A stretch of 64,000 bases of DNA. Source: Rhineura floridana (taxonomy: Eukaryota; Chordata; Lepidosauria; Squamata; Rhineuridae). The stretch is from NCBI RefSeq assembly GCF_030035675.1, contig NC_084482.1, positions 222,376,943 through 222,440,942 on the forward strand. The letters run 5' to 3'. Below, one piece after another: positions 31,001-40,300 of the stretch; the stretch's first letter is position 1, and each line of letters opens with the position of its first letter. A program made the position numbers and the translations under genes. The notes under the pieces are model-generated. The model was not told the DNA's origin, made no database searches, and saw only the letters and a list, made by a program, of their open reading frames with translations.

Positions 31001-33872
31001 CATCAAACAAAAAAAAAGGCTTAAGGCTGCAATCCTAAACACATTATGCACTATGACCCCAAGGTCTCTTTGGTCAGTTGCTGCTCGCAGTCCCCGTCTA
31101 CAGTCATGGAACATAAAATAGCGGTGAAATGACTGACTAGGAATAAAACCTTGGGGTTACAGTGGATACCTTGATGATGTTGTCGACCGCTTGTGTGAAA
31201 ATAACTGAAAATAGAACTGCTGCCAATATCTGTCCGTAGGTTTGAGGGTTTTCCATTTACTTGATTCTATTTACAACACCAGAACAAAGCATTTCACATT
31301 ATATAGGTGAATAATTATGATTTCATCAGTATTCTTTGATTCCAATACAAAAATGATATCCAGTTCTTCTGAAAGGTCTCCATTTTCTCAATTGTTCGTT
31401 CCCACAGTTCTTCGGACCTGGAAATAAAATTCCATTTCCTGATGTCCCAGGTCTTCTTCATTTTGTTGAGGATGGCATTGTGTCGATGCTACACAAAACT
31501 GACTGCATGAGCAACACCCAGTTCACAATAAATGTCTGCGTGAAAGCCTCCTTTGTCCAGTTTTGAAATTTTGAAACTCCCATTTGAGTTGTTTGACTCC
31601 AGCCTCATCTGCCTGCTGATTTGTTGCTTTCTTGGTTGATCTTTTCACCTAGCCTTCTCTACTTAGATGCTGGGCTAACACAGGCACTTTACTAACTTTG
31701 GGGCTGAGTTGAATACATTTTCATTCCATCTACCAAGAGACTGAGCTGAAGACATTCTCAGTGCTCAGGACAGATTGTACTGAGTGCACATAATGATTTG
31801 TTTGATCCTACACTGCAGCTTGAGTCCATTTGTTTTTACTTGTTGATTAGCTTCTCTTCACTTAATTCTATTTTATGTTCAACTCTGGACAATTTTGCTC
31901 CATCGTCCATACATAAGGTCCGTCCAACTCAATCCCAGCCCTGGATCACTCCTTTTATTTGTAACTCAGCCTTGGCTGCTGAACACCTTTGGAGGAGGAC
32001 CAGGGAGTGGTCAGGCTATGTTCATTACACATTTATTTATTTTTTTTAAAAAAATTCCTCTGCTATTTCTCTATCCAAACAGCAGTACTATGCAGCATAA
32101 ATTCAAGCTACAGCTAGGCACACTCAGCACCTTTTTCTACTTTTAATTCTCTTTTAAAGCCTGTTCTGCCACCTCTTCCCGCTGCACTTTCCATTAATGA
32201 TTTGGCCACTTTCTTGAATACAAAATTTGAAAGTGTTCATTCTAAAGTTGCTGCATCTTACTCTCCTTCGTTACCGGCCATTCAAATGTCTGTTTCTTCT
32301 TCTGCCTTCTCTACTTTTTCTACGGTTTCATCTGATGTACTGTCCATCTTGCTATCATCTTCAAATCTTGTTTTCTGGATCTGGTTCCTTCTTGTCTTTT
32401 AATTGCTCCTGCTATCCTTTCTTCTCTTCTTTACATTATTAACCTGTCTCTTTCTTCTGCTTAATATGAGAGCCAGTGTGGTGTAATGGTTAAGGTGTTA
32501 GACTACAACCTGAGAGACCAGGGTTCAAATCCCCACATAGCCAAGAAGCTCACTGGATGACCTTGGGCCAGTCACTGCCTCACAGACTCAGAGGAAGGAG
32601 TGGTAAGTGGCAGTAATGCAGCCGAAGCTCTGCTCACATCTGCAGTTCGATTCCAACGGAAGGAGGAAGTCGAATCTCCAGTAAAAGGGTTCGAGGTCCA
32701 CTCAGCCTCCCATCCATCCGTGGTCGGTAAAATGAGTACCCAACATATGCTGGGGGGTAAAGAAAGGCTGGGGAAGGAACTGGCAAACCCACCCCATATA
32801 TACGGTCTGCCTAGTAAACGTCGCAAGACGTCACCCTAAGAGTCGGAAACTACTCGCACTATAAGTGCGGGGACACCTTTACCTTTAGGGTTGCCATAAG
32901 TCGGGATTGACTTGAAGGCAGTCCATATTGGCTCCCTATTTATTACAGGAATCAATACAAGCTTCTTGAATTAACTTTTAAAGCTTTAAGAGCCCTACTG
33001 GGGATCTCTGCTCCTCAAATTCTGTGCTTCTCACTCATCCCAGTGTTGTTTGATCTTTAGCTCTTTAGGTTCGTAGTCTGGGAGTTCTTTTAGATCCTTC
33101 GTTGTCACTTGAGGCCCAGGTAGCCTCGGTGGCACGAAGTGCGTTCTACCAACTTCGGTTGGTAGCCCAGCTACGTCCCTATCTGGGCAGTGACGACCTC
33201 GCCTCAGTTATCCATGCTCTGGTAACCTCAAGATTGGACTACTGCAATGCGCTTTACGTGGGGCTGCCTTTGAAGACGGTTCAGAAACTGCAACTAGTGC
33301 AAAACGCAGCGGCTCGACTATTGACAAGGACCAAACGATCAGAACATATAACACTTGTTCTGGCCCGTTTGCACTGGTTGCCTATACGTTTCCGGGCAAG
33401 ATTCTAAGTGTTGGTTTTGACCTATAAAGCCTTACATGGCACGGGTCCACAATACCTGGTGGAACGCCTCTCCCGATATGAACCTACCCGTACACTACGT
33501 GCAACATCGAAGGCCCTCCTCCGGGTACTGACTCATAAAGAGGCCCGGAGGATGACAACAAGAACTAGGGCCTTCTCAGTGGTGGCCCCTGAACTATGGA
33601 ATAGTCTCACCGACAAGGTGCGCCTGGTGCCAACTTTGTTATCCTTTCGGCGCCAGGTTAAAACCTTCCCCTTTTCCCAGGCATTTTAACATATTTTAGC
33701 ATATTTGCACATTCTGGTATTCTAAATTTAAATTGTGTAATATGTTTTGAGCTCTGGGGAATTTTTGTGGTATGTTTGTATTTACTATGTGATTTTATTA
33801 TATTACTGTATTTTTATATTTATGTTGTACACCGCCCAGAGAGCCGTTGGCTGTGGGCAGTATAGAAATTGA

Positions 33873-33919
<47 letters not shown>

Positions 33920-36900
33920 GCTCGACTTTGTCCATTTTCTCTTGCTGCTCCATATTCCTAGAATTGTCTCCCGGAGCACTTGCAGACTGCGCCCCCAGTT
34001 TCAGTTTTTAAGCCTTATTTAAAAACCTTCTTTTATTCCAAAACTTTTGGATTTCATCTTAGGTTTTTTACTTTTCATAATTTGGACACCTCAAGTATGT
34101 GTGTTTGAAGTCCTGATTTTCTCTTTTATTTGTACCCCTCCCTTATGTTGTCCTCATTTTATTTTATGAGATTGTATGCCTTTTCAGTGAGGAACTTGTT
34201 TATTCTTTTATTTTATGTACAATGCCATGTGCATATGATGCCACTATCCTCCTCCTCCTCATTATTATGTGTCTGTCCACCAGGAGTAGCAAAACGTCTC
34301 TGAAATTAGTTGCAATACTCTTTCAAAAATGATTATCTGTCTCCAGTCTCACCCAATATCCATTCCACTCACTTTTTGAATTCTCCAGAGAGATTCTAAT
34401 GTGGAAATAGGCTCACCCAGCATGTGCCCCGCTCCCTCTTCATTCCTACCTGTGGAGTTTTATAGATGCCCAGCAAGCTTGAAATCTGAATGGAGTTTTG
34501 AGACTTAGACCCTTCAAGAACAGCGACTAAATGATTCTCTGTTCCACAGTTATAGTTTGGAACATTTGCCTCCCCAGTAGACAGCAGGTCTAACAAAGCA
34601 TTGTACATCACCCTTTCATTAAAAAAGTTCTCATGGATGTTGTAACCCAGTGTGATGTTGGGCAAGAGCCTGGGATTCTTGTTGATATCCTGAACAGCAA
34701 ACAGGAAGGAGAGGGTCAGCCAATATACTGTTTTTGCTTTCCTGAAAAAAATATGCATATTGCATCATCATCCTGCATTCTTTGAATGTATGAAATTCAG
34801 CTTTTTTGACAAGGTTTTATAGACAATGTAAAACTATAGATTTAAGTTCTAGCTGCTAATACTGATTCAAAGCCAAAGCCGCAAGCTCAACAGACAATCC
34901 TCACTTAATGGCATATGTGGGGGGGGCAACAATAATCTTTTCCAAAAATCAGAAGCCATTACCCTTTTAAAAATACCACTAAGGCAGGTAATCATTCTAG
35001 TAATGAAATTAGACATACCCAACCCTTCAAACAACAATAGCAGACAAAAGGTTCAAAAGGTTCATTAAATTATGGGGAACATTTACTGCTATCTATGTGA
35101 GTTTTTTTCGAAGATGGGGTGACTGAAGGAACTAAAATGGAGCATTCAGATTCTAAATTAGGCAGGCAATAAGTGAACAAATCTCTCCCTCTCTGTTGTT
35201 TGAATGAGAAAGAGGGGAGAGTTGGGATGCCTTCATTTATCATAGAGTCTTATGCTATTAACATGCTCTGGATCTCATCTGATTTGAAATCTGTTGATAG
35301 CAAAACAGGATTCATCTGGGTTAAATAAAATAACTAAATTACACAAACCAGGTGTCTGAGAGTGATGTAATTTCACTGCACTTTTATAATTATTAGCATT
35401 TATTTTGTTCTTTAAGGTGAGAACTCAAGGGGTACACTCAAGTTTTGCTTCCTTGGAGGTTACTAATATCTGGTTTATGTACACATCTACGCAGGCTAAA
35501 GGTCTGCATTAACTTTCCATCAGTTCCACCTTCCCCATTTCCTCAAACTCCAAAACTAAAACTTGCAGCTTCCCCTTGCAAACCCAGATAACCGTGTCTG
35601 TGTACAGGGGAAGAATAAGCCTTTGCTCCCCTTCCACAAGAGCCCATCCATCGAGCGAGATCTTCTTACCAAAAGCAGCATAGCTGTGCCACTCTGCCAC
35701 CACAGCCATCATCAAGACAATATTTCTGTAGTTTTTAGATTTTGATGGCTTTATATTTTTTGCTCTGTAGTGTCATAGGATTGAGGGCGTTTGTCAGAAT
35801 GGTTGCTGGAGTTGGTTAGAAGAGTTTGTTTAGGTCCCCTCCAAACCCATGATTTTATATCTTTAAGGTGGGAGTCAGTTGTGGAAGGAACTGCAAAAGT
35901 GGACAAGCCAGTCTCTTTGTTGAGTTAAAAGTCTTAGCCAGACCTGTGAAGTATCCTTTTTGCATGTCTAAATAGTTGTTCAAGTAAAGATGTGTTGATA
36001 TAGAAAGAATAAGCTAGCTGGGCAGCACAACTGCATTGCCCAGCTGATCTCTTTCGACTTCCTAACCACTGTTTCCTAGCAGCAGCTATCATGACTCCCT
36101 TCCCAGCATTCCATATTCCTGACATTCCCTTTTCCTGGCCACTGTGTCCAACTCCCATGTGCTCTGTATCCAGAGTCTCCCCCCCTTGGGTCCCCTTTGG
36201 TTGTTGGACTATAACTCCCATTGCCCCTGACCATTGGCCAAGATGGCTGGGACTGATGGGAGCTGTAGTCCGAGAACATCTGGAGACCCAACACTGAAGG
36301 AGTCTGCTCTGTATTCCTACATTATCACAGATTGCAGATCAAGTGACACCTGAGAGGTATATTTTTAGGAACCAACCTGCTTCTTTTTGGGGTGTTGTGA
36401 CTTTAAGAAGAGTTTAATTGATTTTATGGATTATTTAAGGGCTACACTCCGTGGTGCAGAGTGGTAAGCGGCGGTAACGCAGCCAAAGCTCTGCTCACGG
36501 CCAGAGTTCGATTCCAACGGAAGGAGGAAGTCGAATCTCTGGTAAAAGGGGTCGAGGTCCACTCAGCCTTCCATCCATCCGTGGTCAGTAAAATGAGTAC
36601 CTGGCATATGCTGGGGGGTAAAGAAAGGCCGGGGAAGGAACTGGCAATCCCACCCCATATATACGGTCTGCCTAGTAAACGTCACAAGATGTCACCCTAA
36701 GAGTCAGAAACGACTCACACTACAAGTGCGGGGACACCTTTAGCTTTACACCAGTGGGTTATTAACAAAACAACTACAATAATACACACAGAAATACAGC
36801 CACATGTACAGCCTAAAATCACACACCTTCCCATCTCTAATAGTTGACAATATACATAACCTCCAAACATAACTGCCCCCCAGGCTTGCTGCCTCGTTGC

Positions 36901-37754
36901 ACAACAAACCCACTTCCAAGAAAGAGAAAAAACACTTATGGGAAATGCACTGGGAAGTGTTGGATAACAATTGGTTGATGCACCATTGTATCATGCAAAC
37001 AAATCAGAACTCAATAAAGAGGTCATCTGGAAGTGACTTGCAACTATTTCCTTCTTTGAAAACATTCAAATGGCTGATAGGCTGCTGAACTTCATAGTAG
37101 ATTTACTACAGAAAAGCTGCAACTGGGCATCATTGACTGACTCAATAGGCAGCTATTGGAGTGATTAATCAGGGCAAAGGGGGTGTTTGGGAGTTTTCTG
37201 GGCTTTTGCACTGGCAAAACTAATCAAGCTACAGATTTGTCTCTCTTCTCAGGGCTCGTAAAAAAAGGAGATTCCCCCCCCATACATTAAATTTATAGCA
37301 GAAAAGCCCAATTGTCCTGAGTTAGTGCCAGTTATGGTTGGAAAAGGACCATCTGAAAAGGCAGGTTAAACAGTCAGTGGTGTCTTAGCCCTGATGCATT
37401 CCCAAAGGCTCCCCCCCCCCAAGTCAAAACAGGGCAGGGAGTTACTAGGAGCAGGAAAGATCATCAACATCATCATCAATAGTGTATAAAGCAGCAGTAA
37501 CTCCATCCCAATAAAATGACTTACTGGTTAAAGCTGGTAGGGGGAGGCTCACTGAAGACGTGTGGATGAAAGAAAGCAAATGAAGCAGACATAACCCCGC
37601 CAATGAAGTGATCTCCTGGCCTGTAATAACTGACTGGGTCTATCTCATCCCTCTCCAAAGTCAAGGGGCATTTTGCTTTCAGCATCCCACAGTCTGCATA
37701 AGGCGCTTGCAGCAGAGGCAGCAGCAGAGGCAGCAGCAGCAGCAAAAGCACCAT
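24123..37754 (-). CDS. Vomeronasal type-2 receptor, complete six-exon gene
   Basis: Class C G-protein-coupled receptor of the vomeronasal epithelium, binding peptide or other chemical cues at its extracellular domain. Exons (minus strand): 37754-37525, 34741-34450, 30181-29375, 28649-28422, 26350-26224, 25033-24123. They total 2595 nt, giving 864 residues plus stop. All introns have GT donors and AG acceptors; phases are 2, 0, 0, 0 and 1. Residues 1-20 form a Leu-rich signal peptide. About 25-519 is the ligand-binding (Venus flytrap) domain. 520-590 is the cysteine-rich linker ([31 protein letters not shown]). About 595-840 holds seven membrane helices. No stop or frameshift is seen in any exon. 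Exon lengths, especially 292, 228 and the roughly 0.9-kb last exon, are those of the family. Introns are loaded with LINEs and SINEs. Expression cannot be judged from sequence. Confidence 0.93.
25060..26223. other. V2R intron 5
   Basis: Contains an L2/SINE-type LINE tail at about 25336-25500 (ATTATCTTTATTTATACCCC). The rest shows nothing recognisable. Confidence 0.5.
26224..26350 (-). CDS. V2R exon 5: cysteine-rich linker
   Basis: 127 nt between acceptor ATGCTTAG and donor GAAG|GTGGGT. Codes [19 protein letters not shown] then [17 protein letters not shown]. The cysteines are those of the class C linker that couples ligand binding to the membrane domain. Phase 0 start and phase 1 end fit exons 4 and 6. 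A nearer AG at 26334-26335 was rejected because it would drop the conserved LPPSR and shift phase. Confidence 0.9.
26428..27112 (-). mobile_element. CR1 LINE (family b), in V2R intron 4
   Basis: Minus-strand 3' end beginning AAGAATATAAGAAGAGCCTG (plus strand), followed by about 680 bp of decayed CR1 through TTTTCCAGCTCTACAATATC. More diverged than the copy at 27484-28409. Confidence 0.88.
27484..28409 (+). mobile_element. CR1 LINE (family b) with internal deletion, in V2R intron 4
   Basis: Codes [20 protein letters not shown] and [19 protein letters not shown], then [20 protein letters not shown]-like sequence (actual [14 protein letters not shown]). Ends TGATCCAGCAGGCTCTTCTT ATGTTCTTATG. 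At about 27820 the frame jumps from LYKRF to GQPE: the [11 protein letters not shown]-type segment of other CR1 copies is missing, an internal deletion of roughly 85 bp. Confidence 0.92.
28422..28649 (-). CDS. V2R exon 4
   Basis: 228 nt (76 codons), acceptor TATTCTAG and donor CAG|GTAAGAG, phase 0 at both ends. Codes [20 protein letters not shown], then [20 protein letters not shown] and [11 protein letters not shown]: the membrane-proximal part of the ligand-binding domain. FxENGEL and the final NQ are conserved in V2Rs. Confidence 0.93.
28650..29374. other. V2R intron 3
   Basis: 28745-28880 matches 18325-18480. A short reptile repeat piece (CACAATCCTAACCATGTCTA) lies near 28970. Otherwise nothing recognised. 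Confidence 0.5.
29375..30181 (-). CDS. V2R exon 3: core of the ligand-binding domain
   Basis: 807 nt (269 codons), acceptor CTTCCCAG, donor GAG|GTATTT (weak beyond GT). Starts [20 protein letters not shown], the conserved YAS segment of the amino-acid-binding lobe in class C receptors, then [20 protein letters not shown]. Ends [11 protein letters not shown], which joins LHRFLR of exon 4 as in other V2Rs. No internal stop. Confidence 0.93.
30190..30560. other. V2R intron 2, part
   Basis: TATGCTTTTATACTACTTTT near 30357 resembles sequence near 15985; probably an old LINE tail. Nothing else seen. Confidence 0.35.
30560..30705. mobile_element. MITE-like palindromic repeat
   Basis: GGGAACTGTAGTTTGCTAAG and AAACTACAGCTCCCACTATT form arms of a fold-back. 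Same family as 1448-1660. Confidence 0.5.
30706..30890 (+). mobile_element. L2-like LINE (family a) 3' tail
   Basis: GTTATCTTTTCGGCGGCAGG, T-rich stretch, CGAACCGCCCACAGAGCTTC and an AATAAATAAATA end. Matches the tail of 16170-17465. Confidence 0.8.
31140..31355 (+). other. Chimeric block matching 4630-4870 in inverse orientation
   Basis: CTTGGGGTTACAGTGGATAC (CR1 family-b-like) is followed by TTGATTCTATTTACAACACC and GTATTCTTTGATTCCAATAC, the same order as the complement of 4870-4630. Confidence 0.5.
31790..32466 (+). mobile_element. LINE (L2/CR1 superclade, family c), upstream part
   Basis: Codes a decayed segment between endonuclease and [42 protein letters not shown] and [19 protein letters not shown], which fits the L2-type linker (LD..AP.K...R...PW, FN.KF..I). 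It resumes after the SINE at about 32930-33058 and again at 33920-34210. Confidence 0.65.
32467..32926 (+). mobile_element. Sauria-type SINE split by a tRNA-Ser-like SINE
   Basis: Head GAGAGCCAGTGTGGTGTAAT, GGTTCAAATCC B box, core GATGACCTTGGGCCAGTCAC. After the insert, the BovB-like tail AGGGTTGCCATAAGTCGGGA. It sits inside the family-c LINE. Confidence 0.85.
32594..32882 (+). mobile_element. tRNA-derived SINE (second family), nested
   Basis: AATGCAGCCGAAGCTCTGCT, the B-box-like AGTTCGATTCC, GTAAAATGAGTACCCAACAT, AAGAAAGGCTGGGGAAGGAA, then GTGCGGGGACACCTTTACC. A more complete copy at 36448-36747 starts CTCCGTGGTGCAGAGTGG. Confidence 0.8.
32927..33058 (+). mobile_element. Family-c LINE, middle part
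   Basis: Codes [20 protein letters not shown], an L2-type RT C-terminal segment. It lies directly left of the family-a L2 insertion. Confidence 0.6.
33059..33920 (+). mobile_element. L2-like LINE (family a) inserted in the family-c LINE
   Basis: Codes [40 protein letters not shown] and [32 protein letters not shown]. One stop at about 33405 divides the frame. Ends CACCGCCCAGAGAGCCGTTG and (AAT)n at 33872-33920. Confidence 0.92.
33921..34210 (+). mobile_element. Family-c LINE, 3' part
   Basis: AGCTCGACTTTGTCCATTTT, CCATATTCCTAGAATTGTCT and AAACCTTCTTTTATTCCAAA correspond to the L2-type ending (APYS.NCLPE....[12 protein letters not shown]). Confidence 0.6.
34450..34741 (-). CDS. V2R exon 2
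   Basis: 292 nt, acceptor TTTTTTTCAG, donor CAG|GTAGGA. Codes (Q)[20 protein letters not shown], then [35 protein letters not shown] and [22 protein letters not shown] and LGIYK.PQ are conserved in V2Rs. Phase 2 entry and phase 0 exit fit exons 1 and 3. Confidence 0.93.
34760..36180. other. V2R intron 1, unassigned part
   Basis: No LINE or SINE recognised over about 1.4 kb. Minus-strand 35715-35509 is open for 68 codons ([18 protein letters not shown]...) without a family I know. Confidence 0.35.
36182..36298. mobile_element. hAT-like MITE
   Basis: GTTGGACTATAACTCCCATT and ATGGGAGCTGTAGTCCGAGA form inverted arms. GAGTCT lies at both edges, so a diverged 8-bp target duplication is likely. 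Confidence 0.6.
36448..36747 (+). mobile_element. tRNA-Ser-like SINE, complete-looking
   Basis: Starts CTCCGTGGTGCAGAGTGGTA (A box TGGTGCAGAGTGG), then AGTTCGATTCC (B box). The body is shared with 32594-32882. It ends with GTGCGGGGACACCTTTAGC. The head resembles a tRNA of the long-variable-arm (Ser/Leu) type. Lies in V2R intron 1. Confidence 0.8.
36750..37520. other. V2R intron 1, unassigned part
   Basis: No gene or repeat recognised. Two C-homopolymers (about 37266 and 37411). Confidence 0.35.
37525..37754 (-). CDS. V2R exon 1: signal peptide and N-terminus
   Basis: 230 coding nt from the ATG at 37754 to the donor AACCA|GTAAGT. Starts [20 protein letters not shown], a strong signal peptide, then [12 protein letters not shown] and [20 protein letters not shown]. 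(Y)YRPGD..IGG is the conserved V2R N-terminus. The start is chosen because the signal peptide begins directly at this Met. Confidence 0.92.
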
Positions 37755-37989
37755 CCTGTGTCTGCCTGGAACAGCCTCCTCCCTTGTTGCTGCTTCCCCC
37801 CAACTAATCTGAAGAATGACTGAATGATGCCAAACTCTTTCTGAAAGGCGACCCTAATACTAATAGAGCCCAGCCAAGGCTTCACTCCTGAAGGGGATGG
37901 AAGTAATCCTCACACTCAGATAATTGTCCTCAACTGCCCTAAATCCATCTGGCTCAGATGCAAGACATCACCTCATGTTGCTCTCAATT

Positions 37990-38260
37990 CTGATGTTTAT
38001 TTTAGTGGACTCAACAGCAATCTTGAACAAATCCTTGGAGCTTTGATGAGATGATGAAAAAAAAACGATGAGTTTGATAATTATAAGGGGGAGAATCATC
38101 TTCTCTAACTCCATGCGCAGGTGAATGACTGAAGAAAAACATGTTTGCAAAAATTCTCAGATGTGTCTCTAAACTCCAAGGTGGATAACACAAGGGGACA
38201 ACTAAACATATCTAACCTTGATGAAACACTTTCACAAGTTTCAGGATCAAGTTATCCTGA
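37990..38260. repeat. V2R upstream block with a relative at 13780-14050
   Basis: See 13780-14290. Lies about 250-500 bp 5' of the V2R start codon, so it could include promoter sequence. No TATA box was pinned down. Confidence 0.5.
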
Positions 38261-38689
38261 TATAGGTCGGGTAGGCATTGTTGGTCCAAAGGGGTTTGCA
38301 GGCAACACCAATAAACTGCTTGGTGGAACTTGCAAAGTCCTGTCCACAGTGTTTTACAAGCACTGGCAATCAGTTGATTTTTAGGGGTTGGGATCACAAG
38401 GGTGTTCGCTCCACAGGAGCATCCCCAATGCACATGTGTTAACAATGTCCATCCAAAAACTTCTGTAGGTACAAACAGTATTGGAAGAAGGATCATGTCT
38501 AACCACCCTGATGCCATCATGACTGGAAATAACCATAAATGCACCATATTGATTTATTTGTTTAGCATCATCAGATGCACATGGCCTGTACGTAAAATAA
38601 AATAATAAATATATCTCTCCCCCATAAAGGTGTAAGATCTAAACAAAATATGAGGACAAGGAAGGAAGGGGAAACAAATAATGGTGTTC

Positions 38690-39000
38690 CCGCCTTGTGC
38701 AGGGGCGTGTTTGCTGCCACCCCATTGCTGAGAAGACTCGGAAGGTTCCAGAAGGTTTCGAATTGGTCAGGTGGGGCATTTTGACCAATTAGGTGAGGGA
38801 TTGAGCAGCCATAAATAGTCTGCTCCTCCCTAAAAACGTGCCTTTTGCCTTGCGGCTCACTGTGAAAAAGCTCCGTGACTGGCCCAGATCTTCCTGCTCA
38901 TCGTGACTAACCTCAGTTTTGAGTCATCATTGGTGACTGTATTGTTGAGGAGGTTTCCTGCTTTTTAACCCATGCGTTCCCAATAGTTGTTCAGGCATGC
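38690..39000 (+). other. Possible LTR or LINE 5' region
   Basis: Starts TGGTGTTCCCGCC and has GGCCATAAATAGTC-like CAGCCATAAATAGTCTGCTC near 38808. Layout is promoter-like, but no second border or coding part is seen. Unresolved. Confidence 0.25.
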
Positions 39001-39099
39001 CGGAGCGGCTGTATGTGTGGGGTTTCCCCCTTGTCTTTCCCCACGTCTTAGCTGGGGGGTGGGGGGTGGGTCGCTTTCCTCCCTGCCCACCAGCCCTAT

Positions 39100-39231
39100 A
39101 GTACAATCAAATCTTGGAAAAGTTACTTTTTTGAACTACAACTCCCATCAGCCCAATCCACTGGCCATGCTGGCTGGGGCTGATGGGAGTTGTAGTTCAA
39201 AAAAGTAACTTTTCCAAGCTCTGAGTACAAT
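39100..39231. mobile_element. hAT-like MITE with 8-bp target duplication
   Basis: AGTACAAT at 39100-39107 and 39224-39231 flanks a 116-bp near-perfect palindrome. Its arms are CTTGGAAAAGTTACTTTTTT and its complement, then GAACTACAACTCCCATCAGC and its complement. Related copies: 3437-3530 and 57372-57472. Confidence 0.88.
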
Positions 39232-39399
39232 GCTGATCTGTGCCTCCTATTGCTGGCTTGCACCACAGCTCTGAGCAGCGGCTGCTCTCTTAACATTTGT
39301 TTGTTTGCCGGGCCCTTCCTGTGTGTCAGCTGTGCAGCAGGCATCTGGCCGGCCTATTCAGCTCGCCTGTCCGTCTGCCTCACAGGGCAGACCTGCGCT

Positions 39400-39715
39400 T
39401 GATTGCGGCTACCTTCGTTGCCTTCTATTGCCAACTGGGCGGCGCGTGCCGGGCGGCTTTTCTTGGCTTGCCTGCTGCTGCCAGAGTCGCGCCACTGAGC
39501 CTGCCTCCGGATCTTTAAGTTGCCACCCCACTGTCCGTTATCTACCCCGCCTCAAGGGCCCAGCCGGGTGGCTTGAATTGAGGTGAAGCCGTGTGTAAGC
39601 TGCTTCCCGCGCATCGGCTGGGAGGCTGGTGCCGGGCGGCTTTGATCGGCTTGCCTGCTGCTGCTGCTAGGGCCTCGACGCTGAGCCTGCCTCCGGCTTT
39701 TTGTTTAAATTTCCC
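39400..39715 (+). repeat. GC-rich direct repeat, two units
   Basis: GTGCCGGGCGGCTTT, GGCTTGCCTGCTGCTGC and CTGAGCCTGCCTCCGG occur at about 39446-39512 and again at about 39630-39700. Unit spacing is about 185 bp. CpG-rich compared with its surroundings. Could be monomers of a LINE or LTR promoter region. Confidence 0.6.
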
Positions 39716-39720
39716 ACCTG

Positions 39721-39805
39721 CAGGAGTATCTGCCAGGAACCAGGAAAGTAGCCACAGATACAGTTTATCCTGTAGAATAATTTCACACAATCTGCAACAT
39801 CAATG
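39721..39805. repeat. Copy of the V2R 3' flank
   Basis: Nearly identical to 23980-24065 and in the same orientation, lying about 2 kb 5' of the V2R gene. In an intact tandem copy, the last V2R exon would begin directly to the right. Instead BovB sequence starts at 39806. Confidence 0.85.
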
Positions 39806-40300
39806 CTATGAGAAAAGATCCTCAAATGCAAAGATGCATCACTGAACACCAAAGTCAAGATCTTTCAGACCGTGGTATTCCTGATCTCTATGTATGGATG
39901 TGAGAGTTGGACAATTAAAAGAAAAATCAACTCATTTGAACTGTGGTGTTGGAGTAGACCTTTGCACATATCATGGACTGCAAAAAAGACAAATAATTGG
40001 GTGTTAGAACAAATTAAACCAGAATTACCATTAGAAGCTACAATGATGAAACTGAGGTTATCATACTTTGCACACATAATGAGAAGACCTGATTCACTAA
40101 ATAAGACAGTAATACTGGGAAAAACAGAAGGGAGCAGAAAAAGAGGAAGGCCAAACAAGAGATGGATTGATTCCATCAAGGAAGCCACAGACCTGAACTT
40201 ACAAGATCTGAACAGGGTGGTTCATGACAGATGCTCTTGGAGGTCACTGATTCATAGGGTCGCCATAAGTTGTAATTTACTTAAAGGCACATAACGCACA
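39806..40300 (+). mobile_element. BovB (RTE) LINE 3' fragment
   Basis: Codes MVFLISMYGCESWTIKR-like sequence, SRPLHISWTAKKTNNWVLEQ, RKRGRPNKRWIDSIKEATD, then the tail GGGTCGCCATAAGTTGTAAT. Begins GCTATGAGAAAAGATCC, sharing an 8-bp deletion with the copy at 61977. Confidence 0.92.

Noticed and set aside
37521-37823. CAG/CTG run near 37720-37745 as a poly-Gln gene on the plus strand
   Set aside because: It is the complement of the Leu-rich signal peptide of V2R exon 1.
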